Numbered from the stretch's first letter, positions 52,701 through 62,997 are shown. The stretch: 64,000 bases of DNA from Symbiodinium natans (GCA_905221605.1 CAJNDS010000624.1:370001-434000); one strand, 5' to 3'. Numbers and translations are program-made. Notes: generated by a model not told the origin, from the letters alone.

Positions 52701-55700
52701 CTGCCCGGACCATGGCTTACGAAGAACAAGAGGCGGGCCTGCTCTGGCCCCGCAAGAAGAAACCATCATGTTGGAGAACCATTGATACATGTGAAGGCCT
52801 CCGGCGCCATGAACTCAGGGGTGCCACCCACGCTGTCGATGGCACGGCTCTCCTCCCGGTGAATCTACATACACACACTAGCACAACGACTTGTCATATT
52901 ATGGTATGTTATGATGTTGCGTTTCTTGTGTCATCTTGTATACGGCTGGCTGGAAGTAGCTTCTGGGATTTCGGGCTTAGGGTTGCGGCTGAGTATGTTG
53001 AGGGACCTCGCTGGCTCTCAGGTCGTGCCCGGACAGCTGCACGACCTACCCTTGCCGTGCCAAGACATAAGGACCACCAAAAAGGGAACCACCAAAAACT
53101 CACAAAAGGTAACCCGAATGGCCTGTTCTCTAAATTACGGTCGCAGTAATGCGGTGCCTCGTGTTTCGGGTACTCCGAAAGGGACCCTTACTAGAGAACT
53201 GACCATCTCAACTCACCGCCATCAGTCCTTCAGTCCTGTTAGCTGGACGCGACACCCGAAACCCTAAGCCCCAAAACCCCTGTGAAGCCCTCCTTGCTGA
53301 AGGTCGCGAGCCCGAAGTCAATCAGCTTCACGTCTGAGCCAGGCCCAGGCCGGATCCTCAGAAGAGGGGCTCAACAGGGGTTTTCAGAGGGGCTTTGTGG
53401 GCTGTTGGGGAGGCTTAGGGGGGGGGGGGGGCTTTGGGGGGTTGGGGGAATCAGCGGAATCAGGGCGCTTACGGGGCTTAGGGGCTTCGGGGCTTAGGGG
53501 CCTAGTAGGGTTTGCTCAACTGCTCTTGGAAAAATGACAACTTGAACCGGGCCTCTTTTGTATCATCCCAATCTAACCGACTGGTAAGCTTACAGGGCCT
53601 GGCCCTTAAATCTTGATTTCCCAAAACGATCCAAAACGGTGTGAGGGCTTCGGCTTCCTCGAGGCTTTAAGGCTTGGACTTCATGACGTTCGCGGGCTTG
53701 ATGTCCCTGTGGATGACCTGCACCCAAGACAAATCCGAAATCTAATCCCGAATCGGGCGTACCTGAACAAGGTATAGCCATAGTTTTTGGTAAGGGACAT
53801 TTCCCATTTCAGAAAAAGTTTACTCCAGGCACGGCTAATGAACTAGGAGCCGAAAAACAACCTCTCGAAACTGCCGGAGGGGGCTGTTTCTAAAGCTTGG
53901 GTGGCCTTAGCTCCCAGCTTCATGGCCCAGCACATGCTCTAAGCCCCTACCCGAGGTTTCCAGGGTGTGGATATGTGGGATGATGGCCCTCGTCTCTCCA
54001 AGAGCTCCTATAATGTCCCAGGTCCTGCAATTAGCTTTTAAAGCTTGGGAGTGCCGACTTGAGGCCGCACAAACACCCACCGAAGGCCCCGGAGCTCCGC
54101 GTTCCCAAAGCGAGGCGGGCGGGCCGGGATCACCAAGGAGTGACCTCGCCGGCTTGACAGCGACTGGTGACTGGGGGGGGGAGGGGGGCGATCGCCCAAA
54201 AAAATGTGATCCCCCGCAGGCGCTTAGGGGTCATGCAGGATTGCTGTTACTTAAGGCTGATGGTCGTCTCGGGTTCAGAGCCACACCACCTCCCGAGCGC
54301 CAGCGGCGCATGCAAGGGGATGCACTTACAAGGGCCCGACATCGCCCGACTCAAGACGAAAAGCCTTCGGAAAAACCGAGACCCTAAGCCCTGTACAATC
54401 CCTGATTGAAGTTGGAGCTCAACAAAAAAACAACCCATCCCTGAGCCCTACTAAGTTACTAGGAGCCGCTCGGATATTCCGCAGAAGCCCCGGTGATGGG
54501 TCCGAGAGGCAGTAGTTGATCGCGAGCAGGACTTGCCGGACGTAGCGCGCAACCTTCACCGCTCCGGGCAGTGCGATGGCTTCTGCTCCCTCTCCCCCTG
54601 TCCCTTCTCCCCCAAATCTTCCCGATATTTCCAGAACTAGGACAGCCGTGCGTGCAGAGGGTGGTCGGGCGGCTCAAGACGGATCTTTGGACGAGGTCTG
54701 CAGCTTTGGGGCCATGCTTGCATTGCCAAGGCATCAGCAAAAAATTGAGGCCACTTCTTCCCCCAAAAAGCATAGAAAACAACACTTCAACACCCCTCAA
54801 CGGGTCCAATCCCTCCAATCCCGAAACCCTGAAATCCGAAAGAACCGACATCCCAAAGCCGAGCCTGCGCCACTGGCAGCCCAGTGCCTGTTTAGGGCTT
54901 TCAGGGCTTTCAGGGAGATAAACCGGGTCTTCAACTTTCAGCCCTCCCTCGGGCTGCTGGAAGGCGAGGATGGGGTTTCAATAAACCCTAAACCCTAAAC
55001 CCTAAACCCTAAACCCTAAACCCTAAACTGCCTGCTCAAGTGCAACCTTGGAGCCTGCAGGCCTGTGGGTCCGAACCGTACATACTACACCCAAGCCTGC
55101 AGAGCCAAAAAACCGCTTCATCCACACTTCCCTTCATGAAGCTCCCCGTGAAGCTGCCCAGAGGAAACTCCACGTTTTTGGGGTTTAGGATTGGCTTGGG
55201 CTTTTAGGGCTTTGGTCAAAGGCTTTTAAGGCTTTTGGGGGCTTTAGGCCCCAGCCCAGGTCCCGGGCGGCTACGCGAGATCTCCTGCTGGAGGTCGCCT
55301 CCAGAGCAGACTTCGCCTGGGAGAGGTGCAGGCTTGGGTGGCCTTCTGAGGCTTTCCGCTCTCCTGGTTGTGCTGTGGTTTCCATTCCCTATCCGTACGG
55401 GGAGGCCCAAATCCCTAGGCCCGTGAAACTGTCAAAACCCCAAGGTACTCCCCACCCCTGAATGCGCAAGAACCGGTCTTCGACACTTGTGTTGGTGGGT
55501 GAAACCGAAGTGCCATGACCCTTGGAGCCGAAGACCGGAGCCTGCGCGTGACTCATCGACTTCTGCCGCTCCATGCGCTACACCGAGTGCTACACCGCAA
55601 CACGCGCGTGCATGTGACGCTACCGAGCTCAATCTTCTCCACACTATCTGCAACCCTCCAGGCTGCCGCATCCTAGCGAGTCCTAACACAGAGAGAGGAG

Positions 55701-57406
55701 GAGGAATCTCGGGAGCCGACAGATCACGTAGAACGCGGGGTCGTGTGGGCCTGGGAAAGGCAGAGGGAGTGCCGCAGAGCGCCGTGCTCGTTCTTGCTTG
55801 TGTTTGAGGGTTGGGAGGTTCCCACGACCAAAGGCCCGCTCCCATCGTATGCTTGCAAGGAGTGGGCCCTCACAAAGCCCCCAAACAAACAAATCCGAAC
55901 CCCGAATTCTGGCACATCATGGGGTACGGTGGCAGTTAAGGTATAAAGAGCATAAAGCCATTAGTTGCAGTTACTTGCTGACTCAGGAAACCATATGGCT
56001 CGTTTCTCCAGGGTTCGCACTCACATCACGTCATGTCACTGCAGTCTCAACGATGATCTGGACAGCGATGCAAAAATGATTCAGCCGCCCTGCCTCCGTG
56101 TTCGAAATGATCGAAAATTCCTGACAGGCGTCAGGTCAAAACGAATCAAGCACCAAACAAAGATTGGACACCGAGACATCAGCAGCGCTTCGTGCACTGC
56201 CTCCCCCCCTCTTGGGAACCCTACGTTGATCGACTCCAACCTTCGAACAACCTCCACAAAGAGCCAACTCTGAAAGCTTGGGAACCGTAGCCAATACTTC
56301 TTTCACGTCTCGGCCAGGGTGCGCAGAATGTGCGGGTGGTCGAGAGCTTTGAGCACAGCAATCTCCTTGAGTCGCTGGGGTTTTGTTCGCAAAAGGCGAA
56401 ATAGCCTCCCTTTTAAACCAAAAGCACGCGTAAACTCCAACAGCAACTCACAGTAGTCCATTTTTCAGGTCCCGCTAACTGGACCGGGCATCGTTTCGGA
56501 TGGCGTTGTGGTTGCGAGTCGCCTCTTTGGAGATGACCTGGTCTCAGCAAGGCTCGGTGCCGCTTCTTCTTGGGTTTGGTTCAAGAGCTTCCGCCGACAC
56601 CCTGAACCCTCAGCCCCTAAACCCTACACCCGTGGGAACCACGACTTGGGCGCCTGAACCCTCAAACCCCTGAAGCCCTTGAAGCCCGAAATGGTGGGTA
56701 CATTGCGGAATATTAACCGTCGCTGCAAGTGAAGGGTTTCCCTGTCGGTGTAAGACCTAAGAATCACCAGGGAAACTCAGGTGGTGGGCACCCCAGGCTG
56801 GTTCGGGTCTTCGGGCTTACAGGGTTATGTTACAGGGTTAGGGGTCAGGTATGTGGAGCGCATAGGCTAGCAGCACATACGGTATATTATATAAGGTTTA
56901 GGGTTTGCTTTGGTATGCGGACCATAGGGCCTTCGGCTTTACGCTTGTGGGTTGTGTTACCATGCTGGCCTTGCACACGACGGCCTGGCCGGATTTCGTG
57001 TCTTTCGCATCGTACACCACACCGAAGGCACCCTTACCTGCCACTGCGGTGCACGGCTACTCTGGGGTGTTTGGCAAACAGGTTCTGCCCTTCAGGGCAA
57101 GCTTCCTTACAGTAGCCTGCAGCCCAGCCGGTCAGCTCCCAAAAGCCCAAGGCCCGTGGCCCTTGACTTGATGATCTCGGTTTCGGGGCTTAGGGAGTTT
57201 AAGGGGTTTAGGGGCCCGCTAGGCCCTCAGACCTTACACACCATCCAAGCCAAAAACCAGAATCCCCGGCTCAACCTCGGGTGCCAACCAAAAGGAAGCC
57301 ACGACTTAAAGCCCCCAAGCGCCGGAAAGCCTTGCGAAACACAGAAGAGAGTGAAAGAACGGGCCTATCTGCTTCACCAAGCGGTAGACTTTCTGCAGGG
57401 GCTCTC
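46059..57406 (-). CDS. CDPK-like calcium-dependent protein kinase gene (multi-exon)
   Basis: Serine/threonine kinase with C-terminal EF-hands, expected to phosphorylate cytosolic or membrane targets when calcium rises. All kinase landmarks occur in order on the minus strand: glycine loop KGAFGVVYDAKD, the ATP-anchoring lysine in QAVVCK, helix C (LKEIAVLKALDHPHIL), hinge FYVICEVCSGGDL, helix E (VARYVRQVLLAINYC), catalytic loop VIHRDIKPANVM, DVKLIDFGLATF, GGTPEFMAPEAF, CDCWAVGMMLYYLLA, ARDLIRGL and QPAERWTAGSALKSEF. EF-hand-like exons follow. Introns are mostly 300-800 nt and rich in degenerate CCCTAAA. Several donors are GC. True 5' and 3' ends are not fixed: exons up to 61397 may belong to it. 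CDPKs are typical of plants, green algae and alveolates. The domain identity is very secure; individual exon borders less so. Confidence 0.9.
46663..46699. repeat. 14-bp direct repeat around a 9-bp telomere-like filler
   Basis: TTGGCGTACCTTGC (46663-46676) and TTGGCGTGCCTTGC (46686-46699) flank GGTTTAGGA. It looks like a small insertion with target duplication. Confidence 0.6.
50294..54582 (-). CDS. CDPK kinase C-lobe exons
   Basis: Exons, sense order: 54582 to about 54503 (VKVARYVRQVLLAINYC), 53717-53674 (VIHRDIKPANVMKS), 53356-53278 (SDVKLIDFGLATFSKEGF), 52852-52789 (SRAIDSVGGTPEFMAPEAF), about 52490-52430 (CDCWAVGMMLYYLLA), about 52430-52346 (ALNGSGILTFLSRFNEDIRI), 50997-50948 (RNLRSARDLIRGL), about 50380-50294 (QPAERWTAGSALKSEFIKKH). 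Catalytic Asp (HRD), metal-binding Asn (KPAN) and DFG Asp are intact. Using a GC donor at 53674 and the TTCTGAG acceptor at 53357 keeps frame exactly into the DFG exon. The frame changes between the CDCWAVG and ALNGSG stretches without room for a normal intron, so a small indel or assembly error is possible there. The 1.3 kb from 52346 to 50997 holds a (TTC)n tract and a weak exon candidate near 51255-51330. Confidence 0.85.
51062..51160 (+). repeat. (TTC)n microsatellite
   Basis: Over 30 TTC triplets within a CDPK intron; in the sense strand it reads GAA. The glutamate and arginine runs translated from it are not genes. Confidence 0.95.
54982..55028 (+). repeat. (CCCTAAA)6 array
   Basis: Six perfect units within a CDPK intron. 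Confidence 0.9.
55275..57406 (-). CDS. CDPK kinase N-lobe exons
   Basis: Exons, sense order: 57406-57365 (ends KVYRLVKQIG), 57037-56970 (KGAFGVVYDAKDTKSGQ to VVCK), 56537-56490 (VISKEATRNHNAIRND, exactly 16 codons), 56374-56307 (RLKEIAVLKALDHPHILRTL), 55750-55721 (PHDPAFYVI), 55316-55275 (EVCSGGDLQQEIS). Phases agree across most junctions; joining the first two restores QIGKGAFGVVY and joining the last two restores FYVICEVCSGGDL. The ATP lysine (VVCK) and helix-C glutamate (KEI) are present, so the lobe looks catalytically competent. Donors after 57365, 56970 and 56490 are GC, not GT. The junction between 56307 and 55750 needs a GA donor or one more small exon. Confidence 0.85.
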
Positions 57407-57519
57407 CTTGACGGAGTGAGGAAGCAAGGGAGGAAGCTAGGTACTGATCTTTTGTTTGGCACAAGTGCCCTAAACCCTATAAACCCTATGAACCCAAAAT
57501 CCTAAATTCCTAAATCCTA

Positions 57520-60500
57520 ACGCGCCCGCCCCACAAGCAAAAATCAGGGTGAAGCTCGAGGGGCTCCACGTTTTCATGATCTAGGACTTCAGGTTTTGTA
57601 GGGTTTTAGGGGTTTAGGGTTCCGGCACACACCCCAAACTCTTCCACGGCTCCCAAAGACTGAACCCTAAACCCCCTTACCCAATTCCTGGGGAAGCCAA
57701 CCCCTAGCCCCCTATAAACCCCTACACCTCTGAACACTGAACCCCTAAAGCCTCAAACCCAAACCTTCGGCCCCTGAAGCTTCCAAAGTCAAGACTCCTC
57801 GGGCGCGGATGAGGTCGGCCTTGTGGATGCCCTGTATCACAGGGGCTTTCGATGGCTTTAAAAGGGGGTGGGGGGGGTTCCGAAAACAAGGGTACCTTCT
57901 TGGGGTCCTTATCAGAAGGGAACCCTACCCTACTATTTAGGGGGGGTCCATTTTGGGGTTCCTTAACCCTAAACCTTAACCCTAAACCCTAACCCCCATA
58001 AGGGTTTAGGAGGCTCTCGCCGGGTTTAGGGGAGCACCTCTCGGGCATTTACAAGCACCTCGCAGGCTTCTGGGTCTGACTCTCTTTTTGACGTGAGGTT
58101 TCCCCCCTTATACTACTGGTAACAATCCTTAGATGGGGATCAAAATACCCCCTATGACAATCCCAAGTATAAGGGGGAACAACCCAGCTTCTATCCGCTC
58201 TTGGAAGCCCCACTTGAAATTGTTGACTTGGAGGGCACTTTGTCTTCAGGAACTTAAGGCACTTGCAAAAGCGGCCCTACTTTGGGGGGTTTCCTTCTCC
58301 CAACCCTGCGTCCTAAACCCTAAACCCTAAACCCTAAACCCTAAACCCTAAACCCTAAACCCTAAACCCTAAACCCTAAACGAACGCCCCACTAAGGCTG
58401 GGGTGCTACACGGGCGCCTTCCCTTTTCTGAGCACCAGCGTGTCCAGCAGCGGCTCATAATCCTGAGCCGCGGCTCCCTCGAACATCCCGTTTAGGGTTT
58501 AGGGTTTAGGGTTTAGGGTTTAGGGTTTAGGGTTTAGGGTTTGGGGTTTAGGGTTTAGGGTTTAGGGTTTACATCCCTGAGCCAGAATTGAAACCTCCTG
58601 CTCTCAAAACCGCCGAGCGTCGGGGCTCTCATAGGAGAGCCGCCCACCCATTCGAGGGACGGGCTCGGCACACCCGAGAAAGAAAGCAGCACCCTAAAGC
58701 CTAAACCCTGGATCAGGGTCGTAAAGCAGCTGAGGGGGCTTTAGGGCTTAAGAGCCTGGGGGCTTAAGGGCTTTGGGTCGGCTGTGGCGCCTCGAGGGCT
58801 TGCAGCGCTGATGCTCAGGGCTTAGATTACGGGCACTTAAGGATCCTGGCAGGTAAGTGAAGACTCAGAGTAACCGGGTATAGGGCTTAGGGTTTAGGGT
58901 TCAGCGGCCTATGCGCTGAACACGAAACCGGAACCAACTTGGAACTGCCCGTGGCTTCGTCTTTTGCATCTCGAAACGTCGTTTAAACTGAAGTGGCAGC
59001 GTCGGCGGCGGGCGGTCAACTAAACACACCCAAACCTTGAAACCCGAAACCGTGTACCCTAAACCCCCCAAAACTGCAAAGCCTGAAGCTAGGTTCCTCA
59101 AGAGGGCAAGGACCACCCTGGACTCTATGTACCTTCCACTGGTGCTTTTAGCCCTCCCTTTAAACCCCAAACCCTGCCTAAGCCCTAAACCCTAAACCCT
59201 AAATCCTAAACCCCAACCCTAAACCCCAAACACTAAACCCTAAACCCTAAACCCTAAATTCTTCGCGACAGAGCTGTCGGGACGGTGTCCTTAAACCCAC
59301 AAGTTGAGCCCTCTGAGAGTCTCAATCGATAGAGGGTTGGTTTAGGGTTTAGGGTTTAGGGTTTAGGGTTTAGGGTTTAGGGTTTAGGGTTTAGGGTTTA
59401 GGGTTTAGGGTTTAGGGTTTAGGGTTTAGGGTTTAGGGTTTAGGGTTTAGGGTTTAGGGTTTAGGGTTTAGGGTTTATGTTTTAGGGTTTAGGGTTTAGG
59501 GTTTAGGGTTTAGGGTTTAGGGTTTAGGGTTTAGGGTTTAGGGTTTAGGGTTTAGGGTTTAGGGTTTAGGGTTTAGGGTGGGGCTTAAGGTTCCAGTTTA
59601 GGGATGTCGCCTCGGCGATTTAGGAAAGTTCGTTCCATCCAAAGCCGTAAGCCTTCTCCTTCTCTGCACTCTAAACCATCTCCCTACACACTTGAGACCC
59701 CTGGCCCCTAAACCGAGAGCGTCTGCCGCAAAACGTCAGGCCTCGGGCAAGGGACGAGGCTGAGGCTCGTCGTCTCCTAGATTTGTAGGCACTCCGCCGA
59801 GTTCCAGGTACCGGCCGTAGGCACGACCAGAACGGTAAGATTTCGAGATGGCAGTGAGAGGAGGAGCAGGAGTGGCAAGAGCAGGGCCTTTCCCCTCATG
59901 CAATCCCCCGACCAATTCCCCAGCCACATTATAGGGTTTAGGGTTTAGGATTCAGGGTTTTGGGAGGGTTTTTGGGATTCCGGGTTTAGGAGGTCTAGGG
60001 TGGACTCTGAGATCCGCCAACGCAACGAGGTGTCTCGACTGCCCGTCCTTCAGCGCTGCCGACCTGGCGTGCTCTTGAGCCGCGCTGTCTCTCAAGGCAG
60101 CCGAGGGGCCCTACGCGTGGTATGTTTATGGGTTTTCGGTAGTTTAGAATAGTGAAATATTAACTGTACAGAGATTGCAAAGGGCGCAGTCAACTATTTG
60201 AGCTCCTGTATGCCTTCCAGGGCAGCCAACACAGCACCAGCTCTTCTGAGCAGCACTCTAACAGAAGTAAGATGGCCAACGCCTTTTCAGGGCACGCCCT
60301 ACGCAGCAAACTTCCCAAGCTGAGCTGCCGCTCAGACACGTGCATAGACGGCAGAGAAGAGCTGAGCATTGTTGCCAAATAATTAGAATGCCAAGAAGGC
60401 TCGGTTTCCCAGCGCGGCCCCCGAGAGAGCTTTTGGAGGGCTGAGTGTGCAGGAATTTTCGCTGCCAAGGCTTTGAGGCACGGGGACATGGGTGACCCCG

Positions 60501-61397
60501 AGGCCGATCCGAATCAATGGTCCAAAAACTCCACCACTGGTTTGTTCCAGGCCGACCTGAAACACAGTTACCTCATCCCAGGGCCCTTCTTTCCCTTCAT
60601 CGGTTTGAGGCATAAGTGCCCCACATCCTGGTAGATGCAGTTGGCGTCGTTCGCCTGCTACAAACTGGTAAGGGTTCGGCAGTTTGGGGGCCTCCGCAAG
60701 ACTTCCGGCAATGGGCTGGACTAGTGCGGTTTGGATCTTTCAGTCTTAGATTCGAGTTTAGGGCTACAGCGATGATGGGATGTTTCAGGGTGTCAATTTG
60801 GGGGTGTGGGCTTCGCGTCACGGGCAGAGGCTAGGCGCCTATGTAAGTTCAGGGTTTTAAGGTGGGTGGGTCAAAGCCCTCACTGTCAAAGGCATCTTCG
60901 CTCCCGAACGACCTGGGATATCCTAGCCATGCCTGCACGGTTCCGATAATAAAAAAAAAAAAACCTCCAGCTTGGGCTGCGCTTTGCATTGCTGCTGGTG
61001 TGGACATGAGAGTGTACCGGTTGAAGGTTGAGGAATTCTGGCACGCACATGGGACCGATTCACCTGCTGCAACCCGAAACGAGGCCACCGAGGAGCGACC
61101 AGAAGCGCAATGAGACTCCATCCACACAATGATAAGAGTGACCTCTCCCTATACACCCTAAATCCTGAACCCCCTAATTTAACCCTAACTCCTAACCCCT
61201 CTAACCTCAAATCAAGATCCCGTCCCTAAAGCCCGTAACCCCTTAAAAGGAAAAGCCCTAAACCCCCAGATTCCCGCCGCCCCACTCCCAGGTGCTGCGG
61301 CGGCCTCCTCATCCTCAACAGGGACTTGGGAGGTATCTAACACCGGGGAGGGAGGAGTTCCTAAGTACGGGGGTACCCTTTTGAACATGGATGCCAT
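57520..61397 (-). CDS. Exon series upstream of the kinase domain (possible N-terminal region)
   Basis: A run of high-GC3 minus-strand exons ends just before the kinase domain. The best start is ATG 61397 (MASMFKRVPPYLGTPP, then an acidic EDEEAAAAPG stretch to about 61270). Further exons, besides those listed separately, are near 59335-59265 (GSTCGFKDTVPTALSR), 59150-59085 (GRYIESRVVLALLRNL), 59010-58915 (LQFKRRFEMQKTKPRAVP) and 57580-57520 (VEPLELHPDFCLWGGRV). I recognise no domain. They could be a long N-terminal extension of the CDPK or a separate gene; only transcripts can decide. Confidence 0.5.
57775..57838 (-). CDS. Short exon, unknown
   Basis: Acceptor GTGATACAG, then GIHKADLIRARGVLTLEAS in a high-GC3 frame. 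Position between the 58.4-kb exon and the kinase glycine-loop exon suggests it belongs to the kinase gene. Confidence 0.45.
58098..58182. mobile_element. 85-bp fold-back element, relative of 27700-27799
   Basis: Ends CCCCCCTTATAC and GTATAAGGGGG; the inner part AACAATCCTTAGATGGGGAT resembles AACAGTCCTTAATAGGGAT of the 27.7-kb element. More decayed arms. Confidence 0.65.
58314..58380 (+). repeat. (CCCTAAA)9 array
   Basis: Perfect units left of the exon at 58405-58488; inverted partner of the array at 58491-58572. Confidence 0.95.
58405..58488 (-). CDS. Exon bracketed by inverted telomere-like arrays
   Basis: Sense peptide MFEGAAAQDYEPLLDTLVLR then KGKAP, ending at a GTGTAGC donor; a TAG in frame there would otherwise be a stop. 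The exon sits between a (CCCTAAA)n array on its left (58314-58380) and a (TTTAGGG)n array on its right (58491-58572). Unknown function. Confidence 0.55.
58491..58572 (+). repeat. (TTTAGGG)11 array
   Basis: Right of the exon at 58405-58488, one TTTGGGG variant. Opposite orientation to 58314-58380. Confidence 0.95.
58595..58680 (-). CDS. Exon, unknown protein
   Basis: Sense peptide SGVPSPSLEWVGGSPMRAPT followed by LGGFESR, high GC3. It lies only about 105 bp from the next exon (58405-58488), and most of that gap is a TTTAGGG array. No domain recognised. Confidence 0.5.
59160..59258 (+). repeat. CCCTAAA-rich array
   Basis: Heptamers with CCCCAAA, ATCCTAA and ACACTAA variants, left of the exon candidate near 59265-59335. 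Confidence 0.85.
59339..59579 (+). repeat. (TTTAGGG)34, the longest telomere-type array
   Basis: About 34 units, one ATGTTTT interruption near 59476. It is internal, with exons on both sides, so it is an interstitial array rather than a chromosome end. Confidence 0.95.
59736..59930 (-). CDS. Exon of unknown protein, Gly/Pro-rich
   Basis: Open for 64 codons: VAGELVGGLHEGKGPALATP, then a Ser/Arg/Tyr segment (SKSYRSGRAYGRYLELGG) and an acidic-proline end (GDDEPQPRPLPEA). The frame meets TGA right after GAG, but GAG|GCCTGA could instead be a GC donor. CCCTAAA-like DNA lies to its left and TTTAGGG-like DNA to its right. Confidence 0.55.
   Translation of the reverse strand, partial: NVAGELVGGLHEGKGPALATPAPPLTAISKSYRSGRAYGRYLELGGVPTNLGDDEPQPRPLPEA
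60005..60105 (-). CDS. Exon, alanine/arginine-rich helix
   Basis: Sense frame reads GPSAALRDSAAQEHARSAAL then KDGQSRHLVALADLR. Third positions are almost all G or C, and the peptide looks like an amphipathic helix. Flanked on the left by TTTAGGG-like sequence. Product unknown. Confidence 0.55.
60383..60560 (-). CDS. Possible exon after the GTAACTG intron start
   Basis: The sense strand shows TTTCAG at 60555 followed by open sequence (VGLEQTSGG, then several alternative open frames through 60383). Which frame is used is unclear; two overlapping frames stay open. Low-confidence continuation of the neighbouring exon at 60572-60715. Confidence 0.3.
60572..60715 (-). CDS. 48-codon exon, unknown protein
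   Basis: Exactly 48 codons, phase 0 at both ends, from acceptor GTCCAG to a canonical GTAACTG donor. The peptide begins PIAGSLAEAPKLPNPYQF, continues VAGERRQLHLPGCGALMP and ends acidic, KEGPWDE. It is rich in Pro and Gly. One of the best-defined unrecognised exons of the window. No family assigned. Confidence 0.65.
60862..61113 (+). CDS. Plus-strand open frame, possible but unlikely gene
   Basis: 84 codons ending in a stop. The last 47 residues (from AWAALCIAAGVDMRVYRLKV) look protein-like, but the first part crosses a poly(A) tract, and everything recognisable in the window is on the minus strand. I keep it only as a candidate. Confidence 0.2.
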   Translation: MGGSKPSLSKASSLPNDLGYPSHACTVPIIKKKKPPAWAALCIAAGVDMRVYRLKVEEFWHAHGTDSPAATRNEATEERPEAQ

Positions 61398-61859
61398 TGT
61401 TTAGGCGATCCTACAAAAAGCATTGATGATGGTATTGCAACTAGGGAAGGGGGCTCTGTACGAATGATTAGCGTCTTCGGGGGTGTATGACGTCTTAATA
61501 TTTTAGGAACCTCCTAAAGCCTCCGAAGCCCAAGGGGCTTTGGGCTTATGGGGCTTTGGGCTCATGTGCCTCCCGAACCACAATCTATAAGACCTTGGAC
61601 CCACGTTTCAGTCGCTGTTGCATCTAACTTTGCAACGGCAAATTTAAACTGGCCATCCGACTGGCTTCATGTTCAAGACTGAAAGACAAGCACAGTGGAT
61701 TCTAGGCCTTTGTGGTGCAATGTACAAGAGACCGTCAATCAAGCCTCCATCAAACTCAACAAACCCCTAAAAGAAACCCCTGCCACCCTTGCCCCCTGAC
61801 TACGAAGTCCCTAAGCCCTGCAACCTGAAATCCTGAAGCCCCGAAGCCTCAGAAATAGA

Positions 61860-61945
61860 ACCTCCGGAAGGGGCACCTTCTGCTTGGAGCTGTAGCCGCC
61901 GATGTGCGTGGGCGCAGCTGCCGGGCCGAACACCGCCGCCTTCGA
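61860..61945 (-). CDS. Exon, Ala/Pro/Gly-rich, unknown
   Basis: Excellent codon bias; sense peptide NSASKAAVFGPAAAPTHIGG then YSSKQKVPLPEV. C-rich telomere-like DNA on its left and TTTAGGG-like DNA on its right. Could be the last exon seen of the 63960 gene, because a new ATG follows at 61397. Confidence 0.55.
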
Positions 61946-62399
61946 AGCCGAGTTCCAGTTTTGAGCTGACGGGCGGTTTAGGGTTTGGGTTTCAGGGTTT
62001 CAGGGTTCAGGGTTTTAGGGTTTAGGGTTTCGGGTCTTTGGAGGGTTTTTAGGTTCTTGGAGGAGCGCTTTGGGGCTTAAGGCTTTGGGACTTCTGGGCT
62101 TGGAGCTTTAGGGGTTTTATCGGGTTCAGGAGCTGTAGGGCTTTGGGGATGACGGGCTTCGGATTTGGGTCTTGGGGCTCTGGGGTTTAGGAGCTTGGGG
62201 GGGGTGGGGGGGGGGGGGCGTGGGGTGCGGCCCAGGGCTTTAAGAGAGTAAAGTTTAGGATGCTGGACTTAGGCACGTGAACGCGAAAAGGCGCTCTGCA
62301 CACCCTGAACCATAAACCCTAAAAGTTTGAGCACCTTGCCCGTGAAACAAGGGTTTAGGGGTTTAAAGAGTTTAAGCCCTGAAGCCCTGAAACCCTACT

Positions 62400-62455
62400 T
62401 CTTGCCTGCGGATCCTCCCCGAGGAGGTCCAAAGCCGGGGAGTTGCCCCAGAACC
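62400..62455 (-). CDS. Exon with FWGNSPALDLL motif
   Basis: Sense peptide FWGNSPALDLLGEDPQA. The motif resembles, from memory, the FWG-x-SPALDL stretch near the start of DNAAF3-family proteins, although the clear DNAAF3 gene of this window lies 25 kb downstream. May be coincidence. Flanked by TTTAAAG/CCCTGAAG-like sequence. Confidence 0.4.
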
Positions 62456-62589
62456 TTTTCAGGGTTCAGGGGCTTCTGACTGAGGGCTGAAGAGTATTCA
62501 GGGTCCAGCGGCTTAGGGGTTTAGGGTTGAAGAGTTGAGAGTTGATGGGCTTAGGGTTGAAGGGTTTAGGGTTTCTGTCTTCTTTTTGG

Positions 62590-62690
62590 GATCTGCAGGG
62601 CATCGGAAGGGCCCCCAAATGTCGCACCCAAATGCGGCACCCTGCCAAATTGGCCTCAGATTGGGCGGACCCTTCGGGGGAATTTTCTTC
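62590..62690 (-). CDS. Exon, unknown protein
   Basis: Open sense frame ENSPEGSAQSEANLAGCRIW then VRHLGALPMPC. Plausible codon use; flanks carry G-rich telomere-like text on both sides. Function unknown. Confidence 0.4.
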
Positions 62691-62794
62691 CCCCAAGCCT
62701 CAACCCTCGGCCATTATCAAAATTCTGAGGGTTGGGGGATGAGGGTTTGAGAGGCTTCAGGTTTCGGGTTGAAGCTCCGACCCTGAACCCCAAT

Positions 62795-62870
62795 CAGGGC
62801 TCCGCACTGAACGAAGCCCACCGCGTCCGTGCCATCCGAGGCATAGTCCTCCCCACAAGAGAGTCTTCAA
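62795..62870 (-). CDS. Exon, unknown protein
   Basis: Sense peptide CGEDYASDGTDAVGFVQCGA then LIG, third positions nearly all G/C. Two cysteines, acidic start. No family recognised. Confidence 0.5.
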
Positions 62871-62997
62871 AGCTTTCTGGGTTGGGCAAGGCGGCTAGCG
62901 GTTTAGGGATTGCTTGGTGAAGGTCTGGGGCTAAGGACAAGGCCTGAACCCCCTCACTCAAACCCCGAAAGCGACCCCTGAAACCCCGAAACAGTCT

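Noticed and set aside
59339-59579. Telomere-type array as a chromosome end
   Set aside because: Arrays occur in both orientations throughout the window with exons on both sides, so these are interstitial.
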